A stretch of DNA of 64,000 bases. Source: Flavobacteriaceae bacterium. GTDB lineage: Bacteria; Bacteroidota; Bacteroidia; Flavobacteriales; Flavobacteriaceae. The notes under the pieces were generated by a model that had not been told where the DNA came from, searched no databases, and saw only the letters and a program-made list of their open reading frames with translations. This document shows, one piece after another, positions 11,221 to 19,016 of the stretch (the first letter of the stretch is position 1; each line of letters begins with the position of its first letter). The stretch lies in NCBI GenBank assembly GCA_021647405.1, contig JAKIUU010000009.1, positions 1 to 64,000 on the forward strand, given 5' to 3'. The position numbers and the translations under genes are program-made.

Positions 11221-11787
11221 TTAAGACAAACTCGGCTCATTTACTTTAAAAGACATCAAATTATCCATCCCTTTTGCAATGGCTTCTTTGTTTAACGGAA
11301 TTAAATGATGGTAGCGTTCTGGCAAAGATTTCTTAAGTCCTTCAATAACATTGTCTAATTTTACAATGGGTTTAATTTTTAAAAAGGCGCCTAAAACAAT
11401 CATATTAGATATTTTTGTATTGCCCATATCTACAGCTAATTTATTGCCTTCAATCTGAAAAATTTTAATATCTGTCCGTGTGGGATGAATGGTGATACCA
11501 TTAGGGTCATATAATAAAACACCTCCTGGTTTTACAGTACTTTGAAATTTATCCATTGATTGTTGGTTCAATATAATGGCTGTATCAAATACTTTTAGGT
11601 ACGGAGAGCTGATACGTTCATTGCTTAAAATAACAATTACGTTGGCCGTTCCGCCGCGCATTTCTGGGCCATAAGAAGGCATCCAACTTACCTCTTCATC
11701 TTGCATAATGCCAGAATAAGCTAAAATTTTACCCATAGATAGCACGCCTTGACCACCAAAACCTGCAATAATAATTTCTTCTGTCAT
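11221..11787 (-). CDS. 2-oxoacid:ferredoxin oxidoreductase, gamma subunit
   Basis: This is the gamma (KorC/VorC-type) subunit, 188 residues, of a cytosolic enzyme that oxidises a 2-oxoacid with CoA and passes electrons to ferredoxin. The N-terminal GFGGQGVLSMGKIL (9-22) and MRGGTANV are family signatures. It is the last gene of a four-gene operon (delta, alpha, beta, gamma in transcription order), six bases from the beta gene. Whether the substrate is branched-chain 2-oxoacid or 2-oxoglutarate cannot be decided here. Confidence 0.92.
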   Translation of the reverse strand: MTEEIIIAGFGGQGVLSMGKILAYSGIMQDEEVSWMPSYGPEMRGGTANVIVILSNERISSPYLKVFDTAIILNQQSMDKFQSTVKPGGVLLYDPNGITIHPTRTDIKIFQIEGNKLAVDMGNTKISNMIVLGAFLKIKPIVKLDNVIEGLKKSLPERYHHLIPLNKEAIAKGMDNLMSFKVNEPSLS

Positions 11788-11793
11788 TGTTTT

Positions 11794-12567
11794 TTATTTT
11801 AATTTACCATCTACTTTTATATCCCCTAGAGGAAAATAAGGAAACATATTCTTTTCCATCCAAATATTAGATTCGAGAGGTGTCATTTTCCAACCAGAAT
11901 TACAGTTAGAAACAATCTCTACAAACGATAAGCCTTTTTTCATTTTAATATTTTCAAAGGCTTTACGAATGGCTTTTTTGGCTTTACGCGCATGTTTGTG
12001 TGTATGTACAGATTGGCGCGAAACAAAATTAACTCCTGGAAGATTGGCAATTAATTCGGTTATTTTTAACGGCGCGCCCATTGTTTCAATATCTCTTCCA
12101 TAAGGCGATGTAGAAGATTTCATACCTTCTAAAGTAGTGGGTGCCATTTGCCCTCCTGTCATTCCATAAATACCATTATTCACGAAAATAATTACAATAT
12201 TTTCGCCTCTGTTACAGGCATGAATGGTTTCTGCAGTACCGATAGCCGCCAAATCGCCATCACCTTGATAGGTGAAAACATACTTTTCTGGCCATGTTCT
12301 TGCAATAGCTGTTGCCACTGCTGGGGCACGTCCGTGGGCTGCCTGGGTCATATCAATATTCATAAAGTCGTAAGCCAAAACCGAACAACCTACTGGTGCC
12401 ACACCAATGGTATCTTCTGAAATACCCATTTCGTCAATTACCTCCATGGTTAAATTATGAGCGGTGCCGTGACCACAACCAGGACAGTAAGACAAAGGGC
12501 AATCTGTCATCAATTTTGTTTTACAAAATACTTGGTTCTCAGGTTTTATAATGTCTAATACCTCCAT
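11794..12567 (-). CDS. 2-oxoacid:ferredoxin oxidoreductase, beta (TPP) subunit
   Basis: This 257-residue subunit binds thiamine diphosphate and carries out decarboxylation of the 2-oxoacid. CPGCGHG (about 28-34) is the usual N-terminal signature. GDGDLAAIG (101-109) followed by VNNGIYGMTGGQ is the TPP-Mg motif. It lies between the gamma and alpha genes and shares one base with the alpha stop. Annotation as KorB or VorB-partner is equally consistent with sequence. Confidence 0.93.
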   Translation of the reverse strand: MEVLDIIKPENQVFCKTKLMTDCPLSYCPGCGHGTAHNLTMEVIDEMGISEDTIGVAPVGCSVLAYDFMNIDMTQAAHGRAPAVATAIARTWPEKYVFTYQGDGDLAAIGTAETIHACNRGENIVIIFVNNGIYGMTGGQMAPTTLEGMKSSTSPYGRDIETMGAPLKITELIANLPGVNFVSRQSVHTHKHARKAKKAIRKAFENIKMKKGLSFVEIVSNCNSGWKMTPLESNIWMEKNMFPYFPLGDIKVDGKLK

Positions 12568-13646
12568 TATTTAATAATTTTTTGTTCTAAAGCTTCTAAA
12601 ATTTCTTCGGGTGTATGAATTATACCACCTGTCCTGCCAAAATGTGCAACAGGAATTTTATGTTCAACAGCAAGTCTGACATCTTCAACCATCTGGCCTG
12701 CATTGAGCTCAACACTTAAAATCCCTTTTACCTGATTTGCCAATTCAAATAAAGGTTGTTTGGGGTAAGGGAATAATGTTATGGGACGCAATAAACCAAT
12801 TTTAATGCCTTTTTTACGACCCAATTCAACTGCTTTTTGACTGATACGTGCACTTGAGCCATAGGCTACAATAAGATAATCAGCGTCATCACAAAGTGTT
12901 TTTTCAAAACGCATGTCTTCTTTCTCCATTTTTTCATACTTCTTCATCAACCTGCGCACACGTGCTTCCATTTTTTCTGATTGTAAATCGAGAGATGTAA
13001 TGATGTTGCGTTCGCGTCCTTTTTTACCAGTAACGGCCCAATCGCCATATTTTTCAATAACCTCCTCATTGGTCAATCTTGGTTTTTGGTCTTTTAAATA
13101 CACTTTTTCCATCATTTGACCAATCAGTCCATCCGATAAGATAAGCACAGGGGCGCGGTATTTAAAAGCAATATCAAAAGCATCTTCTACAAAATCTGAC
13201 ATTTCTTGAACCGATGAGGGAGCCAAAACGTAGAGTTTATAATCGCCATGCCCCCCTCCTTTTACAGATTGGAAATAATCGGCTTGCGACGGTTGGATGG
13301 TGCCCAAGCCTGGACCGCCACGTACAACATTTACAATAACACCTGGCAATTCGGCGCCAGCCATATAAGATATCCCTTCGAGTTTTAATGATATTCCGGG
13401 GCTTGAAGACGAAGTCATTACTTTTTTACCCGTACTTGCCGCGCCATAAACCATGTTTATAGCTGCCAATTCGCTTTCGGCTTGCAACACAACCATACCT
13501 GTTCTTTTTTCAGGTTGTTCGGTCATTAAATATTCTATTATTTCGGTTTGTGGTGTGATGGGATATCCAAAATAAGCATCAGCGCCAGCGCGAATAGTAG
13601 CTTCGGCTAAGGCTTCATTACCTTTCATCAATTTCAATTCAGACAT
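12567..13646 (-). CDS. vorB: 2-oxoacid:ferredoxin oxidoreductase, alpha subunit (VorB/KorA-type)
   Basis: This 359-residue alpha subunit combines a pyrimidine-binding domain with the transketolase C-terminal-like domain. The N-terminus has the typical GNEALAEATIRAGADAYFGY start, followed by PITPQTEI. The ASSPGISLK-like stretch after residue 80 and the RTGG near the C-terminus are also family-typical. Bacteroidota genomes usually label this protein 3-methyl-2-oxobutanoate dehydrogenase subunit VorB. The neighbouring fused E1 dehydrogenase also handles 2-oxoacids, which fits a role in amino-acid catabolism, but 2-oxoglutarate as substrate is possible. Confidence 0.9.
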   Translation of the reverse strand: MSELKLMKGNEALAEATIRAGADAYFGYPITPQTEIIEYLMTEQPEKRTGMVVLQAESELAAINMVYGAASTGKKVMTSSSSPGISLKLEGISYMAGAELPGVIVNVVRGGPGLGTIQPSQADYFQSVKGGGHGDYKLYVLAPSSVQEMSDFVEDAFDIAFKYRAPVLILSDGLIGQMMEKVYLKDQKPRLTNEEVIEKYGDWAVTGKKGRERNIITSLDLQSEKMEARVRRLMKKYEKMEKEDMRFEKTLCDDADYLIVAYGSSARISQKAVELGRKKGIKIGLLRPITLFPYPKQPLFELANQVKGILSVELNAGQMVEDVRLAVEHKIPVAHFGRTGGIIHTPEEILEALEQKIIK

Positions 13647-13664
13647 TTCAATATTTTTTTTAAA

Positions 13665-13895
13665 TTAAGCAGACACCTTAACTCTGTAAACAGACAATGC
13701 TCTATCTGGACAAACAATGGCGCAGTTTGTACATCCTGTACAAGCCTCTGGTTTATCCATATAAGCATAATGATACCCTTTGCGGTTAACCTCTTTTGAC
13801 ATTTTAATTACATTTTCCAGACAAACGGGCATACATACCTCACAACCTTTACAAGTTTCAGTATCTACCACAATTGCGCCTTGAACTTTTGCCAT
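13665..13895 (-). CDS. Ferredoxin-type delta subunit, two 4Fe-4S clusters
   Basis: This 76-residue protein has two full cluster motifs: Cys15-x2-Cys18-x2-Cys21-x3-Cys25 and Cys52-x2-Cys55-x2-Cys58-x3-Cys62-Pro. It is the electron-transfer subunit of the 2-oxoacid:ferredoxin oxidoreductase and the first gene of the operon, 18 bases ahead of the alpha gene. A possible TAATTTTG -7 element lies on the minus strand at 13949-13942. Confidence 0.93.
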   Translation of the reverse strand: MAKVQGAIVVDTETCKGCEVCMPVCLENVIKMSKEVNRKGYHYAYMDKPEACTGCTNCAIVCPDRALSVYRVKVSA

Positions 13896-14028
13896 ATCAA
13901 TAAATTTAAGTATAAATAGTGTAGTGTAATTTAACTATCCTCAAAATTAGTATATATTTTTTGCATAAAATATGATAATTATCAACCTCTACTAATTATA
14001 TTATAAAATTTATCTGTGAGATTAGTTT

Positions 14029-14068
14029 ACACAAAAAAAGCCTCCTAATTAGGAGGCTTTTTTTGTGT
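14029..14068 (-). terminator. Rho-independent terminator of the E1 gene
   Basis: This is a perfect 40-base inverted repeat centred between 14048 and 14049. The core is cctcctaattaggagg and the arms continue into A7 and T7 runs. Its symmetry would let it act on both strands. It lies just past the stop of the E1 gene and upstream of the ferredoxin operon, separating the two minus-strand units. Confidence 0.85.
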
Positions 14069-14093
14069 GGTTATTTTAAATTTAACAGGTAAA

Positions 14094-16544
14094 TTAATAC
14101 AGTTTTTTATATTTTAAAGGATTGGCCTCATTCATTATGGCATAAATAGTTTCAAAAATATCTTCAGCATTTGGTTTTGAAAAATAATCGCCATCTGTAC
14201 CATAAGCAGCTCTGTGTGGTTGTGCTGTTAAAGTAATGGGTTTGCTGTCTAAATACTGATAGGCATTCTGTTTCTCTAAAATCTCTTGTAATAAATAGGC
14301 CGAAGCACCTCCTGGTACATCTTCGTCAATAATAATGAGCCTGTTTGTTTTTTGAACGCTTTTAACACAATCGTGGTTTAAATCGAAAGGCAATAAACTT
14401 TGTGCATCAATAATTTCTATATCGATGGCCACCTGATTTAAATCGGCAATAACATCTTCTACAATTTTTAAAGTTGAGCCATAAGAAACAACCGTTATAT
14501 CAGTGCCCTTTTTAACTGTTTCGACCACACCAATTGGGGTTTTAAATTCGCCCAAATTAAGCGGTTTTTTTTCTTTAATACGGTAGCCATTTAAATTTTC
14601 AACTATTAAAGCAGGTTCATCACAAGCCAATAAAGTATTATAAAACCCCGCAGCTTTAGTCATGTTTCTCGGTACTAAAATATTTATACCGCGCAACAAA
14701 TGAATTAATGCCCCCATAGGAGAACCCGAATGCCAGATACCTTCTAATCTATGGCCCCGTGTTCTGATAATTAGCGGTGCTTTTTGCTTGCCAACCGTTC
14801 TGTAATGAAGGGTTGCCAAATCGTCGCTCATTATTTGTAATGCGTAAAGTAAATAATCTAAATATTGAATTTCTGCAATGGGGCGCAAGCCTCTTAGTGC
14901 CATACCAATACCCTGACCTAAAATAGTAGCCTCTCTAATGCCTGTGTCAGAAACACGCATTTTACCATATTTTTGTTGTAGCCCTACCAATCCTTGATTT
15001 ACATCGCCTATATTACCTGCATCTTCACCAAAAATAAAGATATTTTTATTTTTAGAAAACAGGACGTCAAAATTATCTTTTAAAATTATTCTGCCATCAA
15101 CTAAAGCACTGCCGTCATTATAAATAGGCAAAACTTCTTTAACAAGCGATGCCCTTTTATGGGTGTCGCTATAGAGATGTGAACTAAATTTTGGTTGCTC
15201 TACTTTTATACAGTTTAAAATCCAATTTTGTAATTCCTCTCTCTCTAAAGAATCTTCATTTCTAACATAAACAAGAACTTTTCTTGCAGTCATAAGAATA
15301 TCTTTAACAACTGGATTGGAAACCAAAGACAGATCGTTTCTTAATTTAAGTATAAAAGCTTTGTTTTTACTTTTTTCCGAGAGATTTGAAAGCAACTGAA
15401 TAATGGTTTTCTTTTGTTCTACAATTGGATTTTGTAGGGCATTCCACGCTTCTCTTTTAGCCAAATTCACTTCTCTTTTAGCCTTTTTTTCAATCTCAAT
15501 AAGTTCTGCTTCAGAATCTATAAATTTAAGACTGTTGTTGTCTTCGTCTTTTAATTCAAAATCAATAATCCACTCGCGCATTTTTAAGATACAATCATTC
15601 TCTTTCTCCCAATCTAAACGCTCTTTGCTTTTGTATCTTTCGTGAGAGCCTGATGTTGAATGGCCTTGGGGCTGTGTTAAATCGGTTACATGTATTAATA
15701 CAGGAACATGTTCTTGACGTGCCACTTTAGCGGCTTTATTATACACATCGATTAATTGTGGATACTCCCATCCTTTTACAACAAAAATTTCAAAGCCTTT
15801 TGCCTCTTCATCACGTTGGAATCCACTCAAAATTTCAGAAATACTTTCTTTTGTTGTTTGAAATTTGGCAGGGACAGAAATGCCATAAGCATCGTCCCAA
15901 ACACTTACAACCATAGGTACTTGCAAAACACCAGCCGCATTTATTGTTTCAAAAAATACCCCTTCAGAAGTACTGGCGTTGCCAATAGTTCCCCAAGAAA
16001 TTTCGTTGCCATTTTTAGAAAATTTTTCATCCTTTAAATTGGGCAAACGGCGGTACATTTTCGAGGCATAAGCAATGCCCAACATGCGTGGCATTTGACT
16101 CGCCGTTGGCGAAATATCGCCACTTGAATTGTATTGCTCTGTTAAATTTTTAAAATTGCCTTTTTCATCCAAACTATGGGTGGTAAAATGCCCACCCATT
16201 TGACGGCCACCAGACATTGGATCTGCTTCAATATCAGGGTGTGCATATAAACCCGCAAAAAATTGCCGGGGTGTCAATTCGCCAATAGCCATCATAAATG
16301 TTTGATCGCGATAATAGCCAGACCTGAAATCGCCTTTTTTAAAGGCTTTGGCCATTGCCAATTGTGGCACTTCTTTTCCGTCGCCAAATATGCCAAATTT
16401 TGCTTTTCCCATCAAAACCTCTCTGCGGCCCAAAAGACTGCACTCCCTACTAATTACAGCGATTTTATAATCGTGTAAAACCTCTTTTTTGAATTGGTTA
16501 AAGGAGAGCTCTTTTTGACTTGTAGCAGAAGATTTTATATCCAT
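14094..16544 (-). CDS. Fused alpha/beta 2-oxoacid dehydrogenase E1
   Basis: This 816-residue protein joins E1-alpha (about 20-400) and E1-beta (about 470-810) of a thiamine-dependent dehydrogenase. Branched-chain 2-oxoacids are the most likely substrate. The beta half shows FGEDAG, the IREATILGQGIGMA stretch and HSGSPMG, all typical of E1-beta. In the alpha half the usual GDG...NN TPP motif is replaced by GNASTSEG (188-195) and DDAYGIS (217-223), a divergence that may be normal for this Bacteroidota subfamily. E2 and E3 are not in the window. It forms a single-gene unit with a TATATTTG element upstream and a strong terminator downstream. The 2-oxoglutarate enzyme is a less likely alternative. 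Confidence 0.85.
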   Translation of the reverse strand: MDIKSSATSQKELSFNQFKKEVLHDYKIAVISRECSLLGRREVLMGKAKFGIFGDGKEVPQLAMAKAFKKGDFRSGYYRDQTFMMAIGELTPRQFFAGLYAHPDIEADPMSGGRQMGGHFTTHSLDEKGNFKNLTEQYNSSGDISPTASQMPRMLGIAYASKMYRRLPNLKDEKFSKNGNEISWGTIGNASTSEGVFFETINAAGVLQVPMVVSVWDDAYGISVPAKFQTTKESISEILSGFQRDEEAKGFEIFVVKGWEYPQLIDVYNKAAKVARQEHVPVLIHVTDLTQPQGHSTSGSHERYKSKERLDWEKENDCILKMREWIIDFELKDEDNNSLKFIDSEAELIEIEKKAKREVNLAKREAWNALQNPIVEQKKTIIQLLSNLSEKSKNKAFILKLRNDLSLVSNPVVKDILMTARKVLVYVRNEDSLEREELQNWILNCIKVEQPKFSSHLYSDTHKRASLVKEVLPIYNDGSALVDGRIILKDNFDVLFSKNKNIFIFGEDAGNIGDVNQGLVGLQQKYGKMRVSDTGIREATILGQGIGMALRGLRPIAEIQYLDYLLYALQIMSDDLATLHYRTVGKQKAPLIIRTRGHRLEGIWHSGSPMGALIHLLRGINILVPRNMTKAAGFYNTLLACDEPALIVENLNGYRIKEKKPLNLGEFKTPIGVVETVKKGTDITVVSYGSTLKIVEDVIADLNQVAIDIEIIDAQSLLPFDLNHDCVKSVQKTNRLIIIDEDVPGGASAYLLQEILEKQNAYQYLDSKPITLTAQPHRAAYGTDGDYFSKPNAEDIFETIYAIMNEANPLKYKKLY

Positions 16545-16564
16545 GTAGCATTTTTTTAGTTTTG

Positions 16565-16572
16565 CAAATATA
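16565..16572 (-). promoter_or_regulatory. Likely -7 element of the E1 gene
   Basis: TATATTTG on the minus strand (caaatata on plus) ends 20 bases upstream of the E1 start codon. It matches TAnnTTTG. No convincing -33 TTG was seen at the right distance. Confidence 0.45.
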
Positions 16573-16721
16573 CGGCTTTTTGATAAGTCTTTAAGTTAAA
16601 AATTAGCCAACAAATCTTGTAAATAATACCCTGACTTAAATCAAATAAAAATAAAAAAACACCCTAAAAATTAATATTTATTCTGTTAATTTGAATACTC
16701 TAAAAACATTTATTTAAATCT

Positions 16722-17456
16722 ATGGAGATTTTAGGAATAGATATAGGCGGTTCGGGTATTAAGGGAGCTATCGTTAACTTAAACACTGGGCAATTTGTTT
16801 CAGAAAGACACCGTATTCCAACACCAAAACCTGCTACACCTCAAGTTATGGCCAATACAATTAAAGAACTTGTTGCCTTTTTTAATTGGCAAGGGGCTGT
16901 TGGCTGTGGGTTTCCCACAATAATTTCAGACGGTACGTGTATGGGTTACGGAAATTTACACGAAGATTGGGTAGGTGTTAATACTGCCAAGCTTTTTAAA
17001 AATGCCACAGGCTTGGATTTTACAGTCATTAACGATGCTGATGCCGCTGGTTTGGCCGAAATGAATTTTGGTGCGGGAAAAGGTAAAAAAGGGCTGGTTT
17101 TAACCATAACAGTTGGTACGGGTATAGGCTCTGGTGCCTTTTTTAACGGAGAGCTCTTACCTAATTTTGAATTGGGGCAATTGCTTTATAAAAATGGCAA
17201 ATTGATAGAGCTCTACGCCTCTGATGCCGCAAGAAAACGCGAAGACTTAAACTATAAAAGATGGGGGAAGCGCTTTAATTTTTTTTTAAATTACATACAC
17301 ACAATTGTGGCGCCAAGTCTTATTATTTTAGGCGGTGGTATTAGCAATAAATTTTATAAATACGAAAAGTATCTCGATTCAAAAACACCCATTTTAATTG
17401 CCAAAGCCCAAAATAATGCGGGTATTATTGGCGCAGCTATTGCGGGTGGAAGGTAG
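16722..17456 (+). CDS. ppgK: Polyphosphate glucokinase-like ROK kinase
   Basis: This 244-residue cytosolic ROK-family sugar kinase phosphorylates glucose, in characterised PpgK proteins with polyphosphate and/or ATP as donor. The N-terminal phosphate loop [14 protein letters not shown] (4-17), the catalytic NDADAAG (about 105-111) and TVGTGIGSG (about 129-137) are clear. The length and the short C-terminal half ending LGGGISNKF fit PpgK better than ordinary glucokinases. Donor preference cannot be read from sequence. It is a single gene, divergent from E1, and marks the left edge of the accessory island. Confidence 0.85.
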   Translation: MEILGIDIGGSGIKGAIVNLNTGQFVSERHRIPTPKPATPQVMANTIKELVAFFNWQGAVGCGFPTIISDGTCMGYGNLHEDWVGVNTAKLFKNATGLDFTVINDADAAGLAEMNFGAGKGKKGLVLTITVGTGIGSGAFFNGELLPNFELGQLLYKNGKLIELYASDAARKREDLNYKRWGKRFNFFLNYIHTIVAPSLIILGGGISNKFYKYEKYLDSKTPILIAKAQNNAGIIGAAIAGGR

Positions 17457-17727
17457 CGTTTTTAAGCAAATACAAACCGAGTAGAATTTTGAAAGTAGAG
17501 ACTTGTTCTAGCAATTAATTTTAAATGGTGTTGAATGCTTCCGCTTTGTCATTTTTAAGATTAATTACTGGTGCTTTTTATTCCAAAATGCAATAGATGA
17601 TGCTGTTAAAAAGACAATCAAAATAAGATTTAGAAATCTGGCACAAATTATAATCTACAAATTATGTTTTCCCGATTTGAGTCCGAGTAAATTTCAACTT
17701 ATTGGGGGCTAAACTACCCACAATGAA
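17457..17727. other. Non-coding left flank of the accessory island
   Basis: These 271 bases hold no convincing gene. At its right end an imperfect hairpin (ACCCACAA at 17716-17723, TTGTTGGGT at 17737-17745) spans the Fic stop codon. Its outer heptamer GTTGGGT (17739-17745) fits the integron core-site pattern GTTRRRY, but no full attC partner arm was found here. It could equally be a weak terminator for the Fic gene. Confidence 0.4.
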
Positions 17728-18699
17728 TTATAACCGTTGTTGGGTACTTTTAATTTTGTATTTAGTTTTATTTTTTTCTCCAATTTTAGAAAATAATTTC
17801 AATTCAACTCCTTTGTTCAAATCCCTACTTGCTGTAGCAGATGAAATATCTTTAAAAGTTTCCATATAGTTTCTCCTTGTAAACTCATTCTTATTTTTTT
17901 CGATAAAATAATTTAACCTTTCGATTTGAGTTAATTTTTTTGTTCCGAAATTTAAGGTATGCTCAAGAGAATTGTCAATGATGTTTAACATATATTCAAT
18001 AAAAACTGTTGATTTTCCTTGTTTGTCACTTTTGGATAATGCGTTGTAATATTTTTTTTGAGATTTGCTAATTAGAGTTTCTAAAGAAATGAATTCAAAT
18101 ACGGAATATTCATTTTTCAAGATTAGTGTTTGCCAAAGTCTCCCCATTCTCCCGTTACCATCCATAAATGGATGAATAAATTCCATTTCATAATGAAACA
18201 CACAACTTTTGATTAAATCCAATTCATTTTTATTTTTTAGATATTTAAATAAATCTTTCATTAGGTATGGTACGTTTTCATGCGGCGGAGCAACATGTTC
18301 AACTTTACTTCCTTTTACAATTCCTACGCCTTGTTTTCTGTAGTTACCAGGTTTTTCGATTAGGTTTTGCATTAAATATTTGTGAGCCTTTAAAAAATCC
18401 TTTTCAGATTGAAAATTAAAATTGTTCAAGTTTTCATAAACATCTATTGCGTTTAATACTTCTGTAATGTCCTTTTTTGGACCAATTACTCTTCGTTTTT
18501 CGAGAATTGCAGTTATTTGTTCTTCTGATAAAGTATTCCCTTCAATTTTTAAAGAATTATGAATTGTTTTAATTCTGTTCTGTTTTCTCAGTAGAGGGGA
18601 GGGTTTGTCCAGTAAGTTTGCATTAATTTCTCCTATTTTTACTGAAATAGAAGTCACAAGTTTTAAAATTTTAGAAGTTATATTGTAAGGAGACTTCAT
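17728..18699 (-). CDS. Fic-family protein with winged-helix C-terminus
   Basis: This 323-residue Fic protein probably AMPylates a target protein. The Fic active site HPFMDGNGRMGR is at 176-187 with every catalytic residue present (His176, Asp180, Gly-Asn-Gly, Arg187). An N-terminal inhibitory-helix motif [ST]xxxEG is seen as Ser49-xxx-Glu53-Gly54, which places it among self-inhibited (class II) Fic enzymes. The C-terminal 60 residues (about 262-315) look like a winged helix (ATASRDLNKG), so the protein may bind DNA. Two palindromes sit directly on its start. It lies between an attC-like hairpin and a half-site, next to the restriction operon. Target unknown. Confidence 0.9.
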   Translation of the reverse strand: MKSPYNITSKILKLVTSISVKIGEINANLLDKPSPLLRKQNRIKTIHNSLKIEGNTLSEEQITAILEKRRVIGPKKDITEVLNAIDVYENLNNFNFQSEKDFLKAHKYLMQNLIEKPGNYRKQGVGIVKGSKVEHVAPPHENVPYLMKDLFKYLKNKNELDLIKSCVFHYEMEFIHPFMDGNGRMGRLWQTLILKNEYSVFEFISLETLISKSQKKYYNALSKSDKQGKSTVFIEYMLNIIDNSLEHTLNFGTKKLTQIERLNYFIEKNKNEFTRRNYMETFKDISSATASRDLNKGVELKLFSKIGEKNKTKYKIKSTQQRL

Positions 18700-18700
18700 T

Positions 18701-18724
18701 TGATAGTATCATTTGATAGTATCA
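18701..18724. promoter_or_regulatory. Tandem palindromic operator at the Fic start
   Basis: Two identical copies of TGATAGTATCA (18701-18711 and 18714-18724), each a 5-1-5 inverted repeat, lie 13 bases apart, that is just over one helical turn. They cover the region 2-25 bases upstream of the Fic ATG. This is a good candidate site for autoregulation by the Fic winged-helix domain; that link is inferred. Confidence 0.6.
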
Positions 18725-18776
18725 AAAGTAGTTTATTTTTCGATATTTTCAATTGAAACCAGAATGTTTTTATTGT

Positions 18777-18907
18777 GCCCAACGTTTTGTATAAGAATAG
18801 TAGCCGATTTCGGAAGTAGATTTTTTCTATTTACTACTAATATTATTGCGGACTACAACGTTCATATTTACTACTATTTCGGCTATTATTTTTATACTTT
18901 GTTAGGT
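18777..18907. repeat. attC-like 131-base imperfect inverted repeat
   Basis: The outer heptamers are GCCCAAC (18777-18783, fits RYYYAAC) and GTTAGGT (18901-18907, fits GTTRRRY). Inside them, 19-base arms (18789-18807 and 18879-18897) pair with only two mismatches, both of which become G-T wobbles on one strand. The size and core sites match integron attC sites. No integrase gene is present in the window. Confidence 0.5.
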
Positions 18908-18946
18908 GCTGGCTTTCTTTCCGCAAACTTGCTAGCGTTGGCGTGA

Positions 18947-18994
18947 AAGCTCTTTTAAATTTGTGAGGCACGAGCAAACTTTAAATGTGCTTGA
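18947..18994. repeat. Left copy of a structured repeat flanking the restriction operon
   Basis: It begins with aagctctttt (18947-18956) and ends with aaatgtgcttga (18983-18994), and the two ends form an imperfect hairpin. Both end sequences recur in the same orientation at 26253-26312 on the far side of the operon. Confidence 0.5.
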
Positions 18995-19016
18995 ACTTGC
19001 GTTGGCAATCCTCCGT

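Noticed and set aside
18713..18946. 77-codon plus-strand ORF between Fic and hsdM
   Set aside because: It covers the Fic operator and the attC-like hairpin, and its translation looks like random repeat sequence with no recognisable domain.
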